DNA from: Ridgeia piscesae
Taxonomy: Eukaryota; Annelida; Polychaeta; Sabellida; Siboglinidae
Length of the DNA: 64,000 nt
Direction of reading: 5' to 3'
Assembly (NCBI GenBank): GCA_025642075.2
Contig: JAODUO010000871.1
Location: 62,001-126,000 of the forward strand
Below, one piece after another: positions 12,959 to 25,330 of the stretch. How positions within the stretch are numbered: the stretch's first letter is position 1; each line of letters begins with the position of its first letter. The position numbers and the translations under genes are program-made. A model generated the notes under the pieces. That model saw nothing but the letters and a program-made list of their open reading frames with translations. It did no database searches and was not told the DNA's origin.

Positions 12959-13271
12959 CTATATTTTTAGAATTAAAATATGTATTTATAAGTAACATAC
13001 TTACCTGGCTCCGTTGCTTCACCATATCACCCTCCCTCCTTCCCCGCTATAGGGAGATTACCTATCACAGTATGAGCCTTTTTGTCCAAGTGCGAAGAGA
13101 AGAGACTCAGTGATTGGATGGGTTGGTGGGAGCTATGGGGATAGGTCATTTTTCATTTTATTAATTATGGCGAGCAACTTGGGAGCGGCCAAGTCTATTG
13201 CACCTAGTGAAGCGATGGGTCCAAAGTAAATATGTTACTTATAAATACATATTTTTATTCCAAAAATATAG
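12959..13271. mobile_element. 313-bp MITE with ~64-bp terminal inverted repeats
   Basis: The left arm 12959-13022 (CTATATTTTTAGAATTAAAA ... TGGCTCCGTTGCTTCAC) is matched in inverted orientation by 13207-13271, with a few mismatches. The interior 13095-13215 (AAGAGAAGAGACTCAGTGAT ... GACTTGGCCGCTCCC on the appropriate strand) matches 11108-11245 inverted. This ties it to the neighbouring 1.9-kb element. No coding sequence is present. Confidence 0.85.
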
Positions 13272-13640
13272 ATTTTGAATAACAGAAATTTATGTAAAGC
13301 TTAGATATCTAAAAAGCAGTTATTTCTTGTGTGGTCGTCAATTTTATTGCAACACTGTCTACTGACATAAATAAAGCCCAATGTAAGTTGATAATTTTAT
13401 ATTATGTCAAACAAAAGTAACATTACCAGCAATAATGCAGATATCATGCAACAAAATATATAACAGTCTGGCCCATATAAGTTTTGCTATAATGATGTAC
13501 TTATTAAGTAGTAAAGTGACTTTATCTACATTAATGTAGTGGAAAGACTGCTGGAATGGTCATGTTGAAAGTTTATTTTTAAAGTCAGGCTAACTAGTAA
13601 CCTTAACTACATACTGGCAAGAGACTAAGATGAGATAAGA
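13272..13640. other. Non-coding spacer
   Basis: AT-rich; nothing recognised. Confidence 0.4.
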
Positions 13641-13960
13641 CTGACCATGGTCAAGTGACTATGGTCATTGACCACGGTGCCATTTAACAAAACATGGTAG
13701 ACCATGGTCAAAATGGTAATTGAAGGTAGTTGATTGTCAACCATGGTCACTGACGGTCGACCATGGTCATTGGCGATCGTCCATGATCATTGATGGTCAA
13801 CCATGGTAGTTGATGGTCGACCATGGTCATTGATCGTCACCTGGTGGTAATTAATGGTCGACCATGACATAATTGATGGTTGATCACGGTGGTTGATGGT
13901 CGACCAGGGTAGATGATAGTTGAATATGGTTTTGATGTTCACCCATTGTATTTTATTTTT
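13641..13960. repeat. Degenerate CCATGGTCAATGATGGTCGA-type tandem repeat (array B)
   Basis: About a dozen imperfect units built around GACCATGGTCATTGATGGTC. The CCATGG cores make each unit partly palindromic. It ends TTTTGATGTTCACCCATTGTATTTTAT, cut here to its shared core TTTTGATG.TCACCCATTGT, as does array A. Confidence 0.8.
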
Positions 13961-14448
13961 AGGTCTATGTGATGTGTCTAGTGCTGTAGTTTAGTGGCTA
14001 GTGTGTAGTTCTGTTTCATACAAATTTTTGCTTTCAGCTACAAACGCCAGATAGCTCCTAATATATGGAGCAAAAAGGGAGCCGAGTGCACAGGTCTCCC
14101 TCCCCCGCTAGTACATAGCCTCTCCATAGATAAGACTCTAGCACCACTTTCTTGTAGTACACTGTGGATACTGGGAACCTTTCGGCCCCAGGCAAACGTG
14201 CTAGGGATCTCGAAGTAGATTGGAGCCCCAGAGGTGTTGTGTGCAGGGCCCACCAACGTGTGGACACGTCCCGACCTTCACCATTCAAATGCCCAACTAT
14301 GGTAGTCAGTCACCCCAAAACTTTAGGATTTCAACAAAAACAGCATAGAAGCACAATTATCATGGAGGTGAAGACACTTTAAAATCTTGCATGCAATGTT
14401 AGATCAACACTATAAAAAATTCATGCTAGCTATAATATATCAAAAAAC
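13961..14448. other. Non-coding stretch with a GC-richer block
   Basis: Positions about 14050-14290 are less AT-rich and give short open frames on both strands. None shows a recognisable protein, so I leave this unassigned. Confidence 0.35.
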
Positions 14449-14565
14449 ATGGTTACGTGACTTGACCGTGGTCGACCATAGTCAACCACGATCACATACA
14501 CCTTGACCATGGTCGACCATGGTCACATCCAATTAGATCATATTCGATCATAGTCATATGTAACT
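14449..14565. repeat. Degenerate GACCATGGTCGACCATGGTC repeat (array C)
   Basis: A short third block of the CCATGGTC-type repeat, in the same sequence family as arrays A and B. Confidence 0.7.
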
Positions 14566-16229
14566 AGACACTAGGTGCTTAATCCCATTCTTTTTTATCC
14601 AGTTTACAAACTCAACTCTAGTAGGGAAACCCTCCAGCTGCACACCCTGCACCCTGTGTGAGCCTGATAACTCTCACCTGTCTCTCTGCATTATTCCCTA
14701 TATGAAACTTCACATAATTTAAACCAGCCAATGGCTATCTCTAATCTTCCAGCCAGCTACAGTGCCCAGCTATCCCCCAAACCACTAATGACCAATACAG
14801 TCAACTTTCTATTCCCTTAATTAATCTATCTAAACTGCAGCCAGAGGAGTAGAAGTGCCAGCTGTTTCAGACACTGCCTTGCCATCTGTACTTTGGTATA
14901 ATATTCATTAATATAATCATTTGTAATGAATTAACCCTATCATATCATTATGAAATAGCCCTGTAAATTTACTGTTTATAGACAATTATGTATACTACAC
15001 CACTTGTATAATGAACCCTACCATACATGGTCATCATTTTGTCTGGGCACCTATGTATCCTAAGATATGCCTATGCAAAATTAGAGAAACGTTACCTAAG
15101 AGTTTTGAAAAAGTTAATTTTTACATTTTTGGGCCTTCAGAATGATCCAAACGAAATAATCTATTCAACCATTTTGTGTCATATGGACACAGTGTAGCTG
15201 ATGTATATTGTTATGGACAATGTTGACTAGACAACTGCGACAACAATAATTGCTAGTGGTTCTACAACAGGAAATTAATAAATAATTCATTGGTGAGCAG
15301 AGCAAATGTGCTGTGCGGATAATTACAATAGCACCAGTGCAGCCCAACTCCAAATACCAACACATCTATGTGTGGTTGAACCACACTTAGATGTGTATTA
15401 CAAGTTCATACCCTTGTAATCTTGCATTTGACCATTGTGGATCTCGCTAATAACCTTGAAATTATGTTATAGTTAGAACTGTAGATGAATATGTTGGCTA
15501 CAACAAATACAAAATCCAGGAGTAATATTTTTATTTCAAAATGCAATCAAAGTAGGCACATCTCACATGTCTGAAGCTATGCATTCAGGGTTGGCACATT
15601 TCCGGGAAAAACTGGTTTTAGACAGGGCAGTCGGAATAACCTGGTAATTACCGGTAATTACCAGTAAAAGTGGTATTTACCAGTAAATATGTGGGAATAA
15701 CTCAATAATATATGTTGCCACTGGCTAGTTCCTGTCCATTTAGAATTTAGTTAATATATTCATCTAAAGCTAACAATGCATAATGCATTGCATATTTTAT
15801 TAGTTCCCCCACCTACTGGCATGTTGGCTTTGCATACATGGAACTTAAATGAACCCTACGCAAGCTTCTTTCATCAACAATTAAGTCTTGAGACTTGGAG
15901 CATCATTCTAAATTTGATGCTGAGCAAAACTTATTCAAAGGTCACCCTCACATACCACAGGGAGTACCTAGTAAGTGGACAACCAATAATTTAGGTTAAT
16001 TAATAGGTTAAGCCAAGGTGTGCACTCCTGCGTGCTTGTACACAGGCATGTGCACACACATATACCAGGATTTATTTGACTGGCAAAATGTTGATCCTGC
16101 ATATACCCCTTGCATGACGTACCTGGTTAATTCACTGATCAATTGTCCACTTTTGGCATATTCAAGTTATTTTAGTCGAGTCAGTTTTGATGATATAGTA
16201 CATTCGATCTGGTTAATATTCTGAGGAAA
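14566..16229. other. Non-coding stretch
   Basis: No gene was recognised. It contains a short imperfect hairpin at 15360-15396 (ACACATCTATGTGTGGTT / GAACCACACTTAGATGTGT) and a block of TACCAGTAA / TACCGGTAA repeats near 15640-15690. Confidence 0.45.
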
Positions 16230-17215
16230 GGTGTTTCAATCAAACATAGTATGTCTTTTTTTCATAAAGCGTCCTCTGTTTGGGGCCAATGAAAAAACTT
16301 TGCAAGTCCATTATAGTGCATGAACGTGATGCAATAGTCCACAAATCTTATTTGAAATGTCGGAAGCATTGAACATTTTTGAGGATTCCTTCAACAAGAT
16401 GGTTCTGATGGAAATGGATAGGATAATTTTGGATCACAGGAGGACAAGGTTAGTCAACAGGGCAACCATAAAGAGACCCTACAGAGGCCTACACTGACCA
16501 AATCAATACATCAGATCAATCAGATGCAATCATGGAATTCTGCACCAAACACATCCTTGGAATAAAATTCTTAATTGTTAGGTCTTAGATAGTTTCCTCC
16601 AAACAACCTAAACTGCAATGGGCTAATGCAGGAGTTTGTGGTGGTTCTTGTGTGCTTGCGATGTGTAGTGTGTTTATTTGTTTTGTTTGTTTTACAGGCA
16701 ATTTATGTGAAAGGGAGGTTAATGAATGCTGCTTGAAAAAGCAATGGGGTTTTCTATTTCAGAAATATGTGGTGGGATTTATATTCCTTCTGAAGATTTT
16801 GAAACTATGTCAATGATATGATTCACCCATGTTAGATTAGTATCCAATTTTACTCCAAGATATGGGTGGTTGGAGACTGTGGAGAATGAATACAAATGTA
16901 GTCTGGGTTTAGTATTGTTTGTTATTGGGAGTTGCACACATTTAGAGAATTGTTAAACTCCATTTGCCATTCATGGTGGACCATGTTTATAGTTTGATTA
17001 GGTCAGATTGGGGGATATTGCTAATGCTATTAGTTTCAGATGTGGTTTTGCGATAATTGATGTTGTCATCAGCAAAGAGTGGTATGGGCGATTGAATATT
17101 GTTGTTTATGTCATTTGTGTATAGTAGAAATTGAACTGGTCCTAGGATTGAGCCATGTGGTATTCCAGATGCAACACATATATTATCTGACAGGGCGCTG
17201 CTGACTGAAACCCTC
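16230..17215 (-). pseudogene. Decayed non-LTR retrotransposon reverse transcriptase
   Basis: Reading the minus strand from about 17215 downwards gives a reverse-transcriptase core with the typical motif order. A SGIPHGSILGPV block (normally PQGS.LGP, region 4) lies near 17160. It is followed by a YTNDI segment and the catalytic LFADDNINYR block near 17060. The thumb region with a YLGVKLDTNLTWV-like segment (partly interrupted) lies near 16840. Several in-frame stops and frame changes show it is dead. The motif style is that of the Jockey/CR1-like non-LTR retrotransposons. Downstream (16230-16700) only vague C-terminal similarity remains. It lies back to back with a different, + strand LINE relic starting about 17290. 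Confidence 0.65.
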
Positions 17216-17289
17216 TGTTTTTGATGCTAAAGAAATTATTTTATCTAGTTTTACTTTTAGGTGTTTCCATAGAAGGCAAATTTTTAGAT

Positions 17290-19645
17290 TGTACGTGGCA
17301 CAAAGGAAATGTATATGGTTAATGTTTATTTACCTTACGATAAAAAAGATGACAAGGAAGAATATCTTGACCATTTAACAAAACTTCATAATTTGTTAGA
17401 TGAATGTATCAGCTCCTGTATAACAGTAGTTGGAGATTATAATGCTAATGTGTTAAAATGCCAATTTGGCTGTTTTATTGTAAGAATTGTTTAGCCAATT
17501 TAGGTACAAGCGGACTGGCTGCCTTAAATTACCAGAAGAAACATATACATATGTAAGTGGTGCATGGGACAGTCACTCATGCTTGGATCACATAATCTCA
17601 ATTGAAGATATCAACAATGTTACAACAAATATGTCTGTATTATATGGTACTTTTCTGTCTGACCATATCCCTGTCACTGTTGAAATAAATTTACAGTTAG
17701 TTCTTGACATAGAACATGGGACATTCAATAATGTTAGATGCAAAATTGATTGGTCTTCCCAGAGCAAAAAAAATCTTTATGAGTATGGTGTACAAACAGA
17801 ATACTACTGGGAAAGGTTGAAACACCAACTGATGTTTTATTGTGTAAAGACTGCAGCTGTACTAAGGTAGAACATATGGTAGCCTTAAAAACATATTATG
17901 ACAATATCATGTGTGTGTGATAGCCATTGCTGGTCAGAATACGTTGAAACACCCAAACCATCAAAGGGCAAACAATTTTAATCTGCCAGGTTAGAAAGAA
18001 TTTGCATCTGATCTATATGATGTCTCGAGAGACATATACCATGTGGAAACACACTGGTAGTCCCAGGAGGCAAGGTCCGCATAAAAAACAGAGCTAAGGC
18101 TATGTTTAAATGTGCTATGAGATTCATCAGAAACAATGAGGATGCACTAAGAAAGGAATCGCTTGCTAAAAAGTTTTGTAAAAATTACAAAGCATTTTGG
18201 AAAAAATTTAGATAATGAATATCAGTAATCTGTCTTTCAAATGTTATTGATGGTGTAATTGGGTCACACAACATTGTAAATATGTAGAAATCCCATTATG
18301 AGGATCTATTTAATTGTCTAAGTAACAATAAATATGTAAATACCATTAGTAAAAATGCTGAATAGCAAAGGGATGTAGGTGTCACACTTGGAGATCATCC
18401 ATGCCATAAGATTTGAAAGACAACAAGAGTTGTGGTTTAGATGGTACATCTGCAGAACATTTGAAATATTGCCATGATGTTATAATTACGTTGTTGTCTA
18501 TGTGGTTTACTAGCTTATTTGGGATTTCTCCTGAAACCATGATATCTGTTGTACTCATGCCGATTGTTAAAAACAAAATTGCTAGCATATGTAGCAACAT
18601 ACCTGTTGCTTTAGCCAGTATTGTGTCCAAAGATTTTGGAAACATTTATTTATGACCATATTGCATACAGTCTACCGGTAACTACATATAATAATCAGTT
18701 TGGCATCAAAACTAAACGTAGTACAGAGACATGTGTATATAAGCCTTCTAAGAGGCTCTACTAAAATACAGGAGCTTCAATAATAATGTATATTCATGTT
18801 TTTGGATGCATCCAAATTTTGTGATCGTGTAAATCATTATGTTCTATTTGAGAAACTTATAAAGTGGGGCATACCTGTGTATATATTAGTCAAACAATGT
18901 ATGTACATTGGAAAAATATAATTTCCAAAAAAATTTCTGTTAGTAATGGAGGAGTTGTTTCTACTTATCTTTTTTTGTGTTTACATGTACATAGATGATC
19001 TCAGTAAAACATGAAACAATGTAAATGATGGATGTATAATAGGTTCCTCGTTAATTAACCATTTGATGTATGATGATGATTTTAGTGCTCATGGCTCCTT
19101 CATCTATGGGTTTATGAATGTTATTATTTGTGGGTTCATAATATGGGATAGAACATTATATTAAATACAATAGTACCAAAAGTAATGTTATGATGTTTTG
19201 TTGTAAAACGTTCAAAATATACATATTCTGAACTTTTAATGTTTAATAGTGAAACATTGCCAAGGATTAGTAAGAGTAAATATCTTGGGCATATTATCAC
19301 AGAAGATCTCTGTGACAACGATGACATGTCTAGGCAATAACATTCCTTGATCCGAAAGTTTTACCTGTGTACAGAATCTGTAAAATGTACTTTATTTAAA
19401 TCCTAAGTGTACTTCATTATATATTATGCCAGCTGTGGTGTTGCTATAGAGAAGAGTCAATGAGAAAACTGTGTGTAGCTGCTGTAGCATACAATAATGT
19501 GTTGTATAATGATTGTTGTGCAATGAACCTTGATATTGTAGTACAAGTTACATGTTTGTGTCAAGAGGTTTACCCACTTGTTAATAAGAAAAAAAATGTA
19601 AAAAAGTGTTGTCCATATCCATGTTTCAAACATTGTTTCGACTGG
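17290..19645 (+). pseudogene. Decayed non-LTR retrotransposon (endonuclease + reverse transcriptase)
   Basis: The 5' part (17309-17870) encodes an apurinic-type endonuclease in two frames. VVGDYNANV carries the catalytic DxN-type segment, SCLDHIIS follows, and a terminal SDHIPVTVEI contains the SDH motif of the EEP fold. After a damaged linker, the RT begins near 18413 with KSCGLDGTSAEHLKY. It continues with FLDASKFCDRVNH near 18800, a region where a YMDD-like step (LMYDDDF) is recognisable near 19065, and SKYLGHIITEDLCDND near 19280. It ends with cysteine-containing C-terminal sequence near 19600. Many stops and frameshifts interrupt it. The element is 5' truncated, because no ORF1 and no complete endonuclease are present. 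The clade is not determined. Confidence 0.75.
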
Positions 19646-19870
19646 ACTTAGTCAAAACCAAAATCTAATGAGTTCGCAGTTTTTGTTATTAATTTAAAAA
19701 CAAGTAACATGTATGCATAAACAAAGTAAACTATCATAGTGGAATACTTGATACATGTTTTTATTAAATTACCAAGAAATGTGAGGAGCACAACAATTGA
19801 AAGGATATAGCTGTTTTAAAAATAGCAGATACGGATGTGAAAATATTTTATATTAATACCCCCGGAGATG
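19646..19870. other. Non-coding spacer
   Basis: Nothing recognised between the LINE relic and the AT microsatellite. Confidence 0.4.
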
Positions 19871-19960
<90 letters not shown>

Positions 19961-20160
19961 ATATATATATATATATACAGGGTGCAAAATATGGCCGGTC
20001 CGATCGGCCGGGAGGAGTAGTTTTAGAGCTAAGACTAGTAAGTCCTTGTAGATAGTAAAAACATACGCAGGACTAGTTGTCTATAATGACGTACTACCAA
20101 CTAGCTAGACGTGTGCACCTTGTATATATATATATATATGTATTATATATATATATGAAG
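19871..20160. repeat. (AT)n microsatellites with intervening ~140 bp
   Basis: Long AT runs occupy 19871-19978 and shorter ones 20121-20155. The sequence between them contains the palindrome CCGGTCCGATCGGCCGG-like segment near 19994. Confidence 0.9.
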
Positions 20161-20518
20161 CAGTTCCTGAAATATTGGGAAACTACGGGGGTAGCTGTCT
20201 TGAATTTTGCACACAGAATGACGGAAGCACCAAAAGCATCAACATTTCAGATTGCTCCCTCAACGTTCTTAAATAATATGGTATCAAGGTAAGCTCTGCC
20301 AAATTTCATGCTTTTGTTGTCCGGATGCGAAAAATTAGTCCTTCACTATAGAACTAAGTGCATTCTATTGTGCCTTACTGTGTATCTTGAACAATAATCA
20401 TTTAATCTACCCTTTGCTACGCTTGGATGATGGACTACTTTTTAGTATACCCAGGATGTGTGCAATGTATTGTCTGTGTCTGATATATTTCATAGCATCT
20501 ATTACAATTAATGAACAT

Positions 20519-20875
20519 GTGTGCTGGAGGACAGTTGGTATAACGACTGTGAATCACGATCGTGTGCAGGAGGACAGTTGGTATACCGACTGTAAATCAA
20601 GATCGTGTACAGGAGGACAGTTGGTATACCGACTGTAAATCAAGATTGTGTGCTGGAGGACAGTTGGTATACCGACTGTAAATCAAGAACGTGTGCTGGA
20701 GGACAGTTGGTATACCGACTGTAAATCAAGATCGTGTGCAGGAGGACAGTTGGTAGACCGACTGTAAATCAAGATCGTGTGCTGGAGGACAGTTGGTATA
20801 CCGACTGTAAATCAAGATCATGTGCTGGAGGACAGTAGGCATACCGACTGTGAATCAAAATCATGTGCTGGAGGG
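20519..20875. repeat. 43-bp minisatellite, about 8 units
   Basis: The unit starts GTGTGCTGGAGGACAGTTGG and continues with TATACCGACTGTAAATCAAGATC. Unit starts are at 20519, 20562, 20605, 20648, 20691, 20734, 20777 and 20820. TATACCGACTG flanked by CAGTTGG/CTGTAAA gives an internal dyad. Partial, diverged units reappear at 20980-21052 after an unrelated insert of about 105 bp. Confidence 0.95.
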
Positions 20876-21052
20876 AGTGCAGGACAAAACCCCAACCACT
20901 TATTGCAAATGTGGACAAAATCCCAACCGATTTTAGATGTGGACTGTTGGAGTGACTAGACATTCTGTGTATACATACACATACCGGCCGTAAATCAAAA
21001 TCGTGTGTTGGAGGACAGTAGGCCATAAATTAAGATCGTGTGCTGGAGGATA

Positions 21053-21375
21053 CAATACATATTCACAGTGAGTCACCTGTGAACTGGAAGTTAAAATACA
21101 TTGAGAATGAAGTCAATCAACAGATATTACTTTTTCTAAGACCTGGCAAACTTTACACTACATTTACAGTATATACCGGTACATGTATGTGTGTTCTTCA
21201 CTTACTTTGTCTAATATCATCAATCTTTTGCATATATCTTGTGAGGCTTGCACCTACAAAATATAAAGAAACAATTTAGTAAAAAATGCCATTTATACAA
21301 AACAAGGTACGAGTGACACCTTAAAATGGGCTAAGAGGTCCTGAAGTCTTTTGGATCTCATGCTGTCAACTGCCT
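21053..21375. other. Non-coding spacer
   Basis: Mostly unremarkable. The last ~70 bp (CCTGAAGTCTTTTGGATCTCATG) resemble the 3' end of the minus-strand LINE at 22940-25222 (CCCTGAAGTCCTTTGGACTGCAT), suggesting a relic of the same tail. Confidence 0.4.
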
Positions 21376-22144
21376 GCATCCTGCTACAGCTGTACCTCAT
21401 TATGCAGCATTCATTCATTACATCCCACTACAGCTGTACCTCATTATGCCACATTCATTCACTACATCCCGTTACAGCTGTACCTCATTATGCCGCATTC
21501 AATCACTACATCCTACTACAGCTGTAACTCATTATGCCGCATTCATTCATTACATCCCGCTACAGCTGTACCTCATTATGCCGCATTCAATCACTACATC
21601 CTACTACAGCTGTAACTCATTATGCCGCATTCAATCACTACATCCCGCTACAGCTGTACCTCATTATGCCGCATTCAATCACTACATCCTACTACAGCTG
21701 TAACTCATTATGCCGCATTCATTCACTACATCCCGCTACAGCTGTACCTCATTATGCCGCATTCATTCATTACATCCCGCTACAGCTGTAACTCATTATG
21801 CCGCATTCATTCATTACATCCCGTTGCAGCTGTACCTCATTATGCCGCATTCATTCACTACATTCCGCTACAGCTGTACCTCATTATGCCGCATTCATTC
21901 ACTACATCCCGCTACAGCTGTACCTCATTATGCCGCATACATTCACTACATCCCGCTACAGCTGTACCTCATTATGCCGCATTCATTCATTACATCCCGC
22001 TACAGCTGTACCTCATTATGCCGCATTCATTCATTACATCCCGCTACAGCTGTACCTCATTATGCCGCATTCATTCATTACATCGCGCTACAGCTGTAAC
22101 TCATTATGCCACATTCATTCATTACATCCCGCAGCAGCTGTACC
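21376..22144. repeat. 44-bp minisatellite, about 17 units
   Basis: The unit is CATTCATTCATTACATCCCG followed by CTACAGCTGTACCTCATTATGCCG, with C/T variation at a few sites. Because 44 is not a multiple of three and the unit lacks stops in all three + frames, long open frames (up to 196 codons) arise. They encode a 44-residue periodic peptide. I treat them as by-products of the repeat. Confidence 0.95.
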
Positions 22145-22939
22145 TGTTTGATTTAAATCATGATTTAAATCACTCCAAAAAATCATTGTTTTATTTTTTA
22201 AATCTGTTTTAATTGCTGATTTATATGAATCTGCTTGGCTGGGTAGAATCCTTTGTTTGCCTCATGCATCTCCAGGTCTAAGTATATAACACCCACATCC
22301 AAAAAAAGTGATTGGTCAAGGGTGATCAGTTCGATTGAACAGGAAGCCCTGCATCACACTAAGGCTCTATATGCAACTGTTACGCAATATAAACAGATTT
22401 AAGCTGATTTGGAGTAGGAGTGCTCCCCAGTTGAAACATCTCCCCAGTTGGAGGTGTTTTTTTTGGGGGGTATTGATGAACAAAGGCTACCAGGATCAGT
22501 AGGCAATTGTAGCCCACAACAGTGCAAAATAAGCAGATAAGGCAACCTGGGTCTCACACTGAGATCATCAGGAATTGCATTAGATACAGGCCAGAGGCAG
22601 AGCATAATCAAAGCTGCAGGTCAGCATTAACTGTCTGTGCGATCAATGCTTTTTTAATGTATACAATATCTTTGTGTTTATTCACAATGTCTGGAATGAA
22701 AAATTACTGTGTGTAGTTTTATTTTGGGAAGACTGTGGTGCCAGGAAAGACTTGGTGTAAAGCTAAATGTATATTCTAGGTATTTCATTTCAGAATGCAG
22801 TCAAGCTTCCAAATCTTGTATTTAATAAGAAGTCCGTTTTCAATTCAGAAGCTCTAAAACTGAATTCAATTCCCAAACATGCTCTTTTTGTATGAACAAA
22901 AAGTATAATTACATTGGAAATAATAACGATATCAAAATA
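22145..22939. other. Non-coding stretch
   Basis: It starts with an AT-rich dyad (GATTTAAATCATGATTTAAATC, cut to GATTTAAATC repeated) at about 22151-22172. Nothing else was recognised. Confidence 0.45.
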
Positions 22940-25222
22940 AAATAGGCCATGGGGCCCTGAAGTCCTTTGGACTGCATAGTGTGTTGGTCATCATTATGCT
23001 GTCGGTCATGATGTGACAAAGACCAGTTCCATCACTTGACTATTGCTCTCCGTTTATCTCTCTGCTGTGAGAGTGATGTCCATGAATCAGTCTCTCAACT
23101 TCAGGTTTCTCTTGATAGTATCCTTGAACCGAAGATGAGGGCGCCCTCTCTTTGTGTGATCAGAAGACAGTTGAGAGTAGAGAACCTGCTTTGGTAGCCT
23201 GTCTGGTGACATCCTCATGAGTTGTCCAGTCCACCGAAGATTCTTTCTGATCAGAATGGCAGCCCTGTCCGTTCGAGTATTTCCTTGTTTGTCACTTTGT
23301 CCATTGAGGTGTTATCCTCATGATTGAACGCATATGTCGCATCATGAAGGCATGCAGCTTTTTCACCTGTTGCCTGTACACTGTCCAGGCCTCGGCTCCA
23401 TATAGGAGGGTGGACAATACAATTGCACGGTATATCTTGCCTTTAACCCGCATGGACACATGGTGGTTGTTCCAGAGTCTCTGGCATAGTCGGCCGAAAG
23501 ACGCACTAGCTTTGGCCATCCTCCCGGGTATTTCATCATCAATGCATCCATTACTTATTATAGTGCTTCCGAGGTTGGTGAATTCAGAACAGAGTTTAGC
23601 TTGTTTCCATCAACCTTGGGTTTTTGTAGAGTTGGGTTGGTACAGCATCTCGGTCTTCTTGATGTTAATCTTCAGGCCAAACTTCTTTGACATATCGGAG
23701 AAAGCATCCACTATTTTCTGCATCTCTTCAGCAGAGTGTGCAACCAGTGCACTGTCATCTGCGAATAGCAGCTCTCTCATCAGTATCCGAGTAGTTTTGG
23801 TCTTCGCTCTGAAGTGTGCGACACTGAATAGGTCAGTGCTCTGTCTGGACTGTATATAGATGTCATCCCCCATGTCTCGGAAAGCCTCATCGAGCATTGC
23901 TGATAGGAAGATGGAGAAGAGCGTGGGGGCCAGTACACAACCTTGCTTGACCTTAACCGCATTTGTAACACAGAATGATTCCGAGACTAATCCCCTCCAA
24001 CACTAACATTTGCCGTCATTCTCCGGGTATCCATACTTCCTTAGTAGCTGCCATAGCCTGGTCCTCCCAACTGTATCGAACCCCTTACTGAAGTCGACAA
24101 ATACCATGTACACTGGTCGGTCCTGCTCAATGCACTTTTCTTGTAGCTGTCGGAGACAAAATATCATATCCGCGGTGCTCCGGTTACCTCTGAAGCCACA
24201 TTGTGTCTCCAGAACTACCTCTGGTTTTATGTGGGTAGATAGTCTGTTGATGAGGATCCTGGCGAAGACCTTGCCTGCTATGGAAAGAAGAGAGATTCCG
24301 CTATAGTTCCCACAATCTTTCCGATCACCTTTCTTGTAGATGGTTACAATGCTGGCATCCTGCCATCCTTGTGGTACAGAACCCACCTCCCAGGCATTGG
24401 TGATTAGTTGGTGCAGTCTACTGAACAGATTGTCTCCTCCGTGCATCCATAGTTCAGCAGGAATTCCATCTCCCCCAGGTGCTTTTCCCACCTTTCAGGC
24501 TGGCGATTGATCTAGCCATCTCATCCATGGTTGGAATCTCATCGAGGCTTGTCTTGATAATGCTGCAGGATGTTGTCAAAAGCGTCGTGATCTATGTTGC
24601 CAGGGACGTTGAGTAGCTTCTGGAAGTATTCACTCCATCTTGCCACAAGTCTCTTGCTGTCAGAGAAGGTCTCCATTCCATCTGTTGATTTCAGTTGAAC
24701 AGATCCCTTCTTCTTGCGTCCCCACACTTCCTTCAGTCCATTGTAGAAGCCCTTCATGTTGTTTCTGTCAGAAGCTCCACTGCCTTCCTTTCCCACCAGT
24801 CTGACTTCAGTGCACGGGTGCATTTTTGTAGCAGTCTGCAGGCATCTTTGTATGCTGTAGTGGTGGATCTAGTGCTCCTGGTTTACAACACTTTCTGGTG
24901 GGCTTGGTCTCTTCTGCTCATAAGAGTCTGTAGCTCATGGTCGTTGGGGTCGAACCAGTCCTGGTGTTTTCTGTCTAGCTTGCCAATATATGTCTTGGCT
25001 GTGTTGTATACGACCTGCTGCAGAGCTGCCCATTCCTCGTCTGGTGTTTAGCTTTCCTTCTCCTCCCATTGGGCCAGAGCACTGTCCATCTCCTGCTCAA
25101 AAGTCTCCATATGGCTGAAATCCACTTTTGACCTCAGTATTTGGTGATCAGTCCAGCAGTAAGCTCCACGCATGGCTCTGGTAATGTGGATGTCCATGTT
25201 ATCCCGACACCTAGTGCACACC
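22940..25222 (-). mobile_element. 5'-truncated non-LTR retrotransposon (RT-encoding)
   Basis: The minus strand read from 25222 gives first a linker (NMDIHITRAMRGAYCWTDHQ), then at about 24823-24540 DRNNMKGFYNGLKEVWG and WSEYFQKLLNVPG. The RT follows: GKAPGGDGIPAELW near 24490, YSGISLLSIAGKVFARILIN near 24300, TQCGFRGNRSTADMIF near 24200, and VFVDFSKGFDTVGRT near 24100 (first catalytic Asp). The catalytic LLFADDSALVAHS lies near 23770, then FGLKINIKKTEML, and the C-terminal YGAEAWTVYRQQVKKL near 23390. Two or more frame changes and a ~20-bp disruption near 24000 break the frame. A premature stop lies near 25050. The endonuclease is missing because of 5' truncation. The 3' end lies in the CCCTGAAGTCCTTTGGACTG block near 22960. 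Confidence 0.85.
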
Positions 25223-25330
25223 TGTTAAGTCTCCCGCTTTACGAATACATTTATTTCAGGTAAAAACAGGCACACGCAATATTAAAACAATGTGAAAATG
25301 ATTGAAGCCGAGTAATAACTGATTACTAAC

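Noticed and set aside
20387..20638. 83-codon protein ending in the 43-bp repeat
   Set aside because: Half of it is minisatellite translation and the rest has no recognisable feature.
21446..22212. Repetitive secreted or structural protein
   Set aside because: Equally long frames exist in all three phases, there is no signal peptide, and unit differences look neutral.
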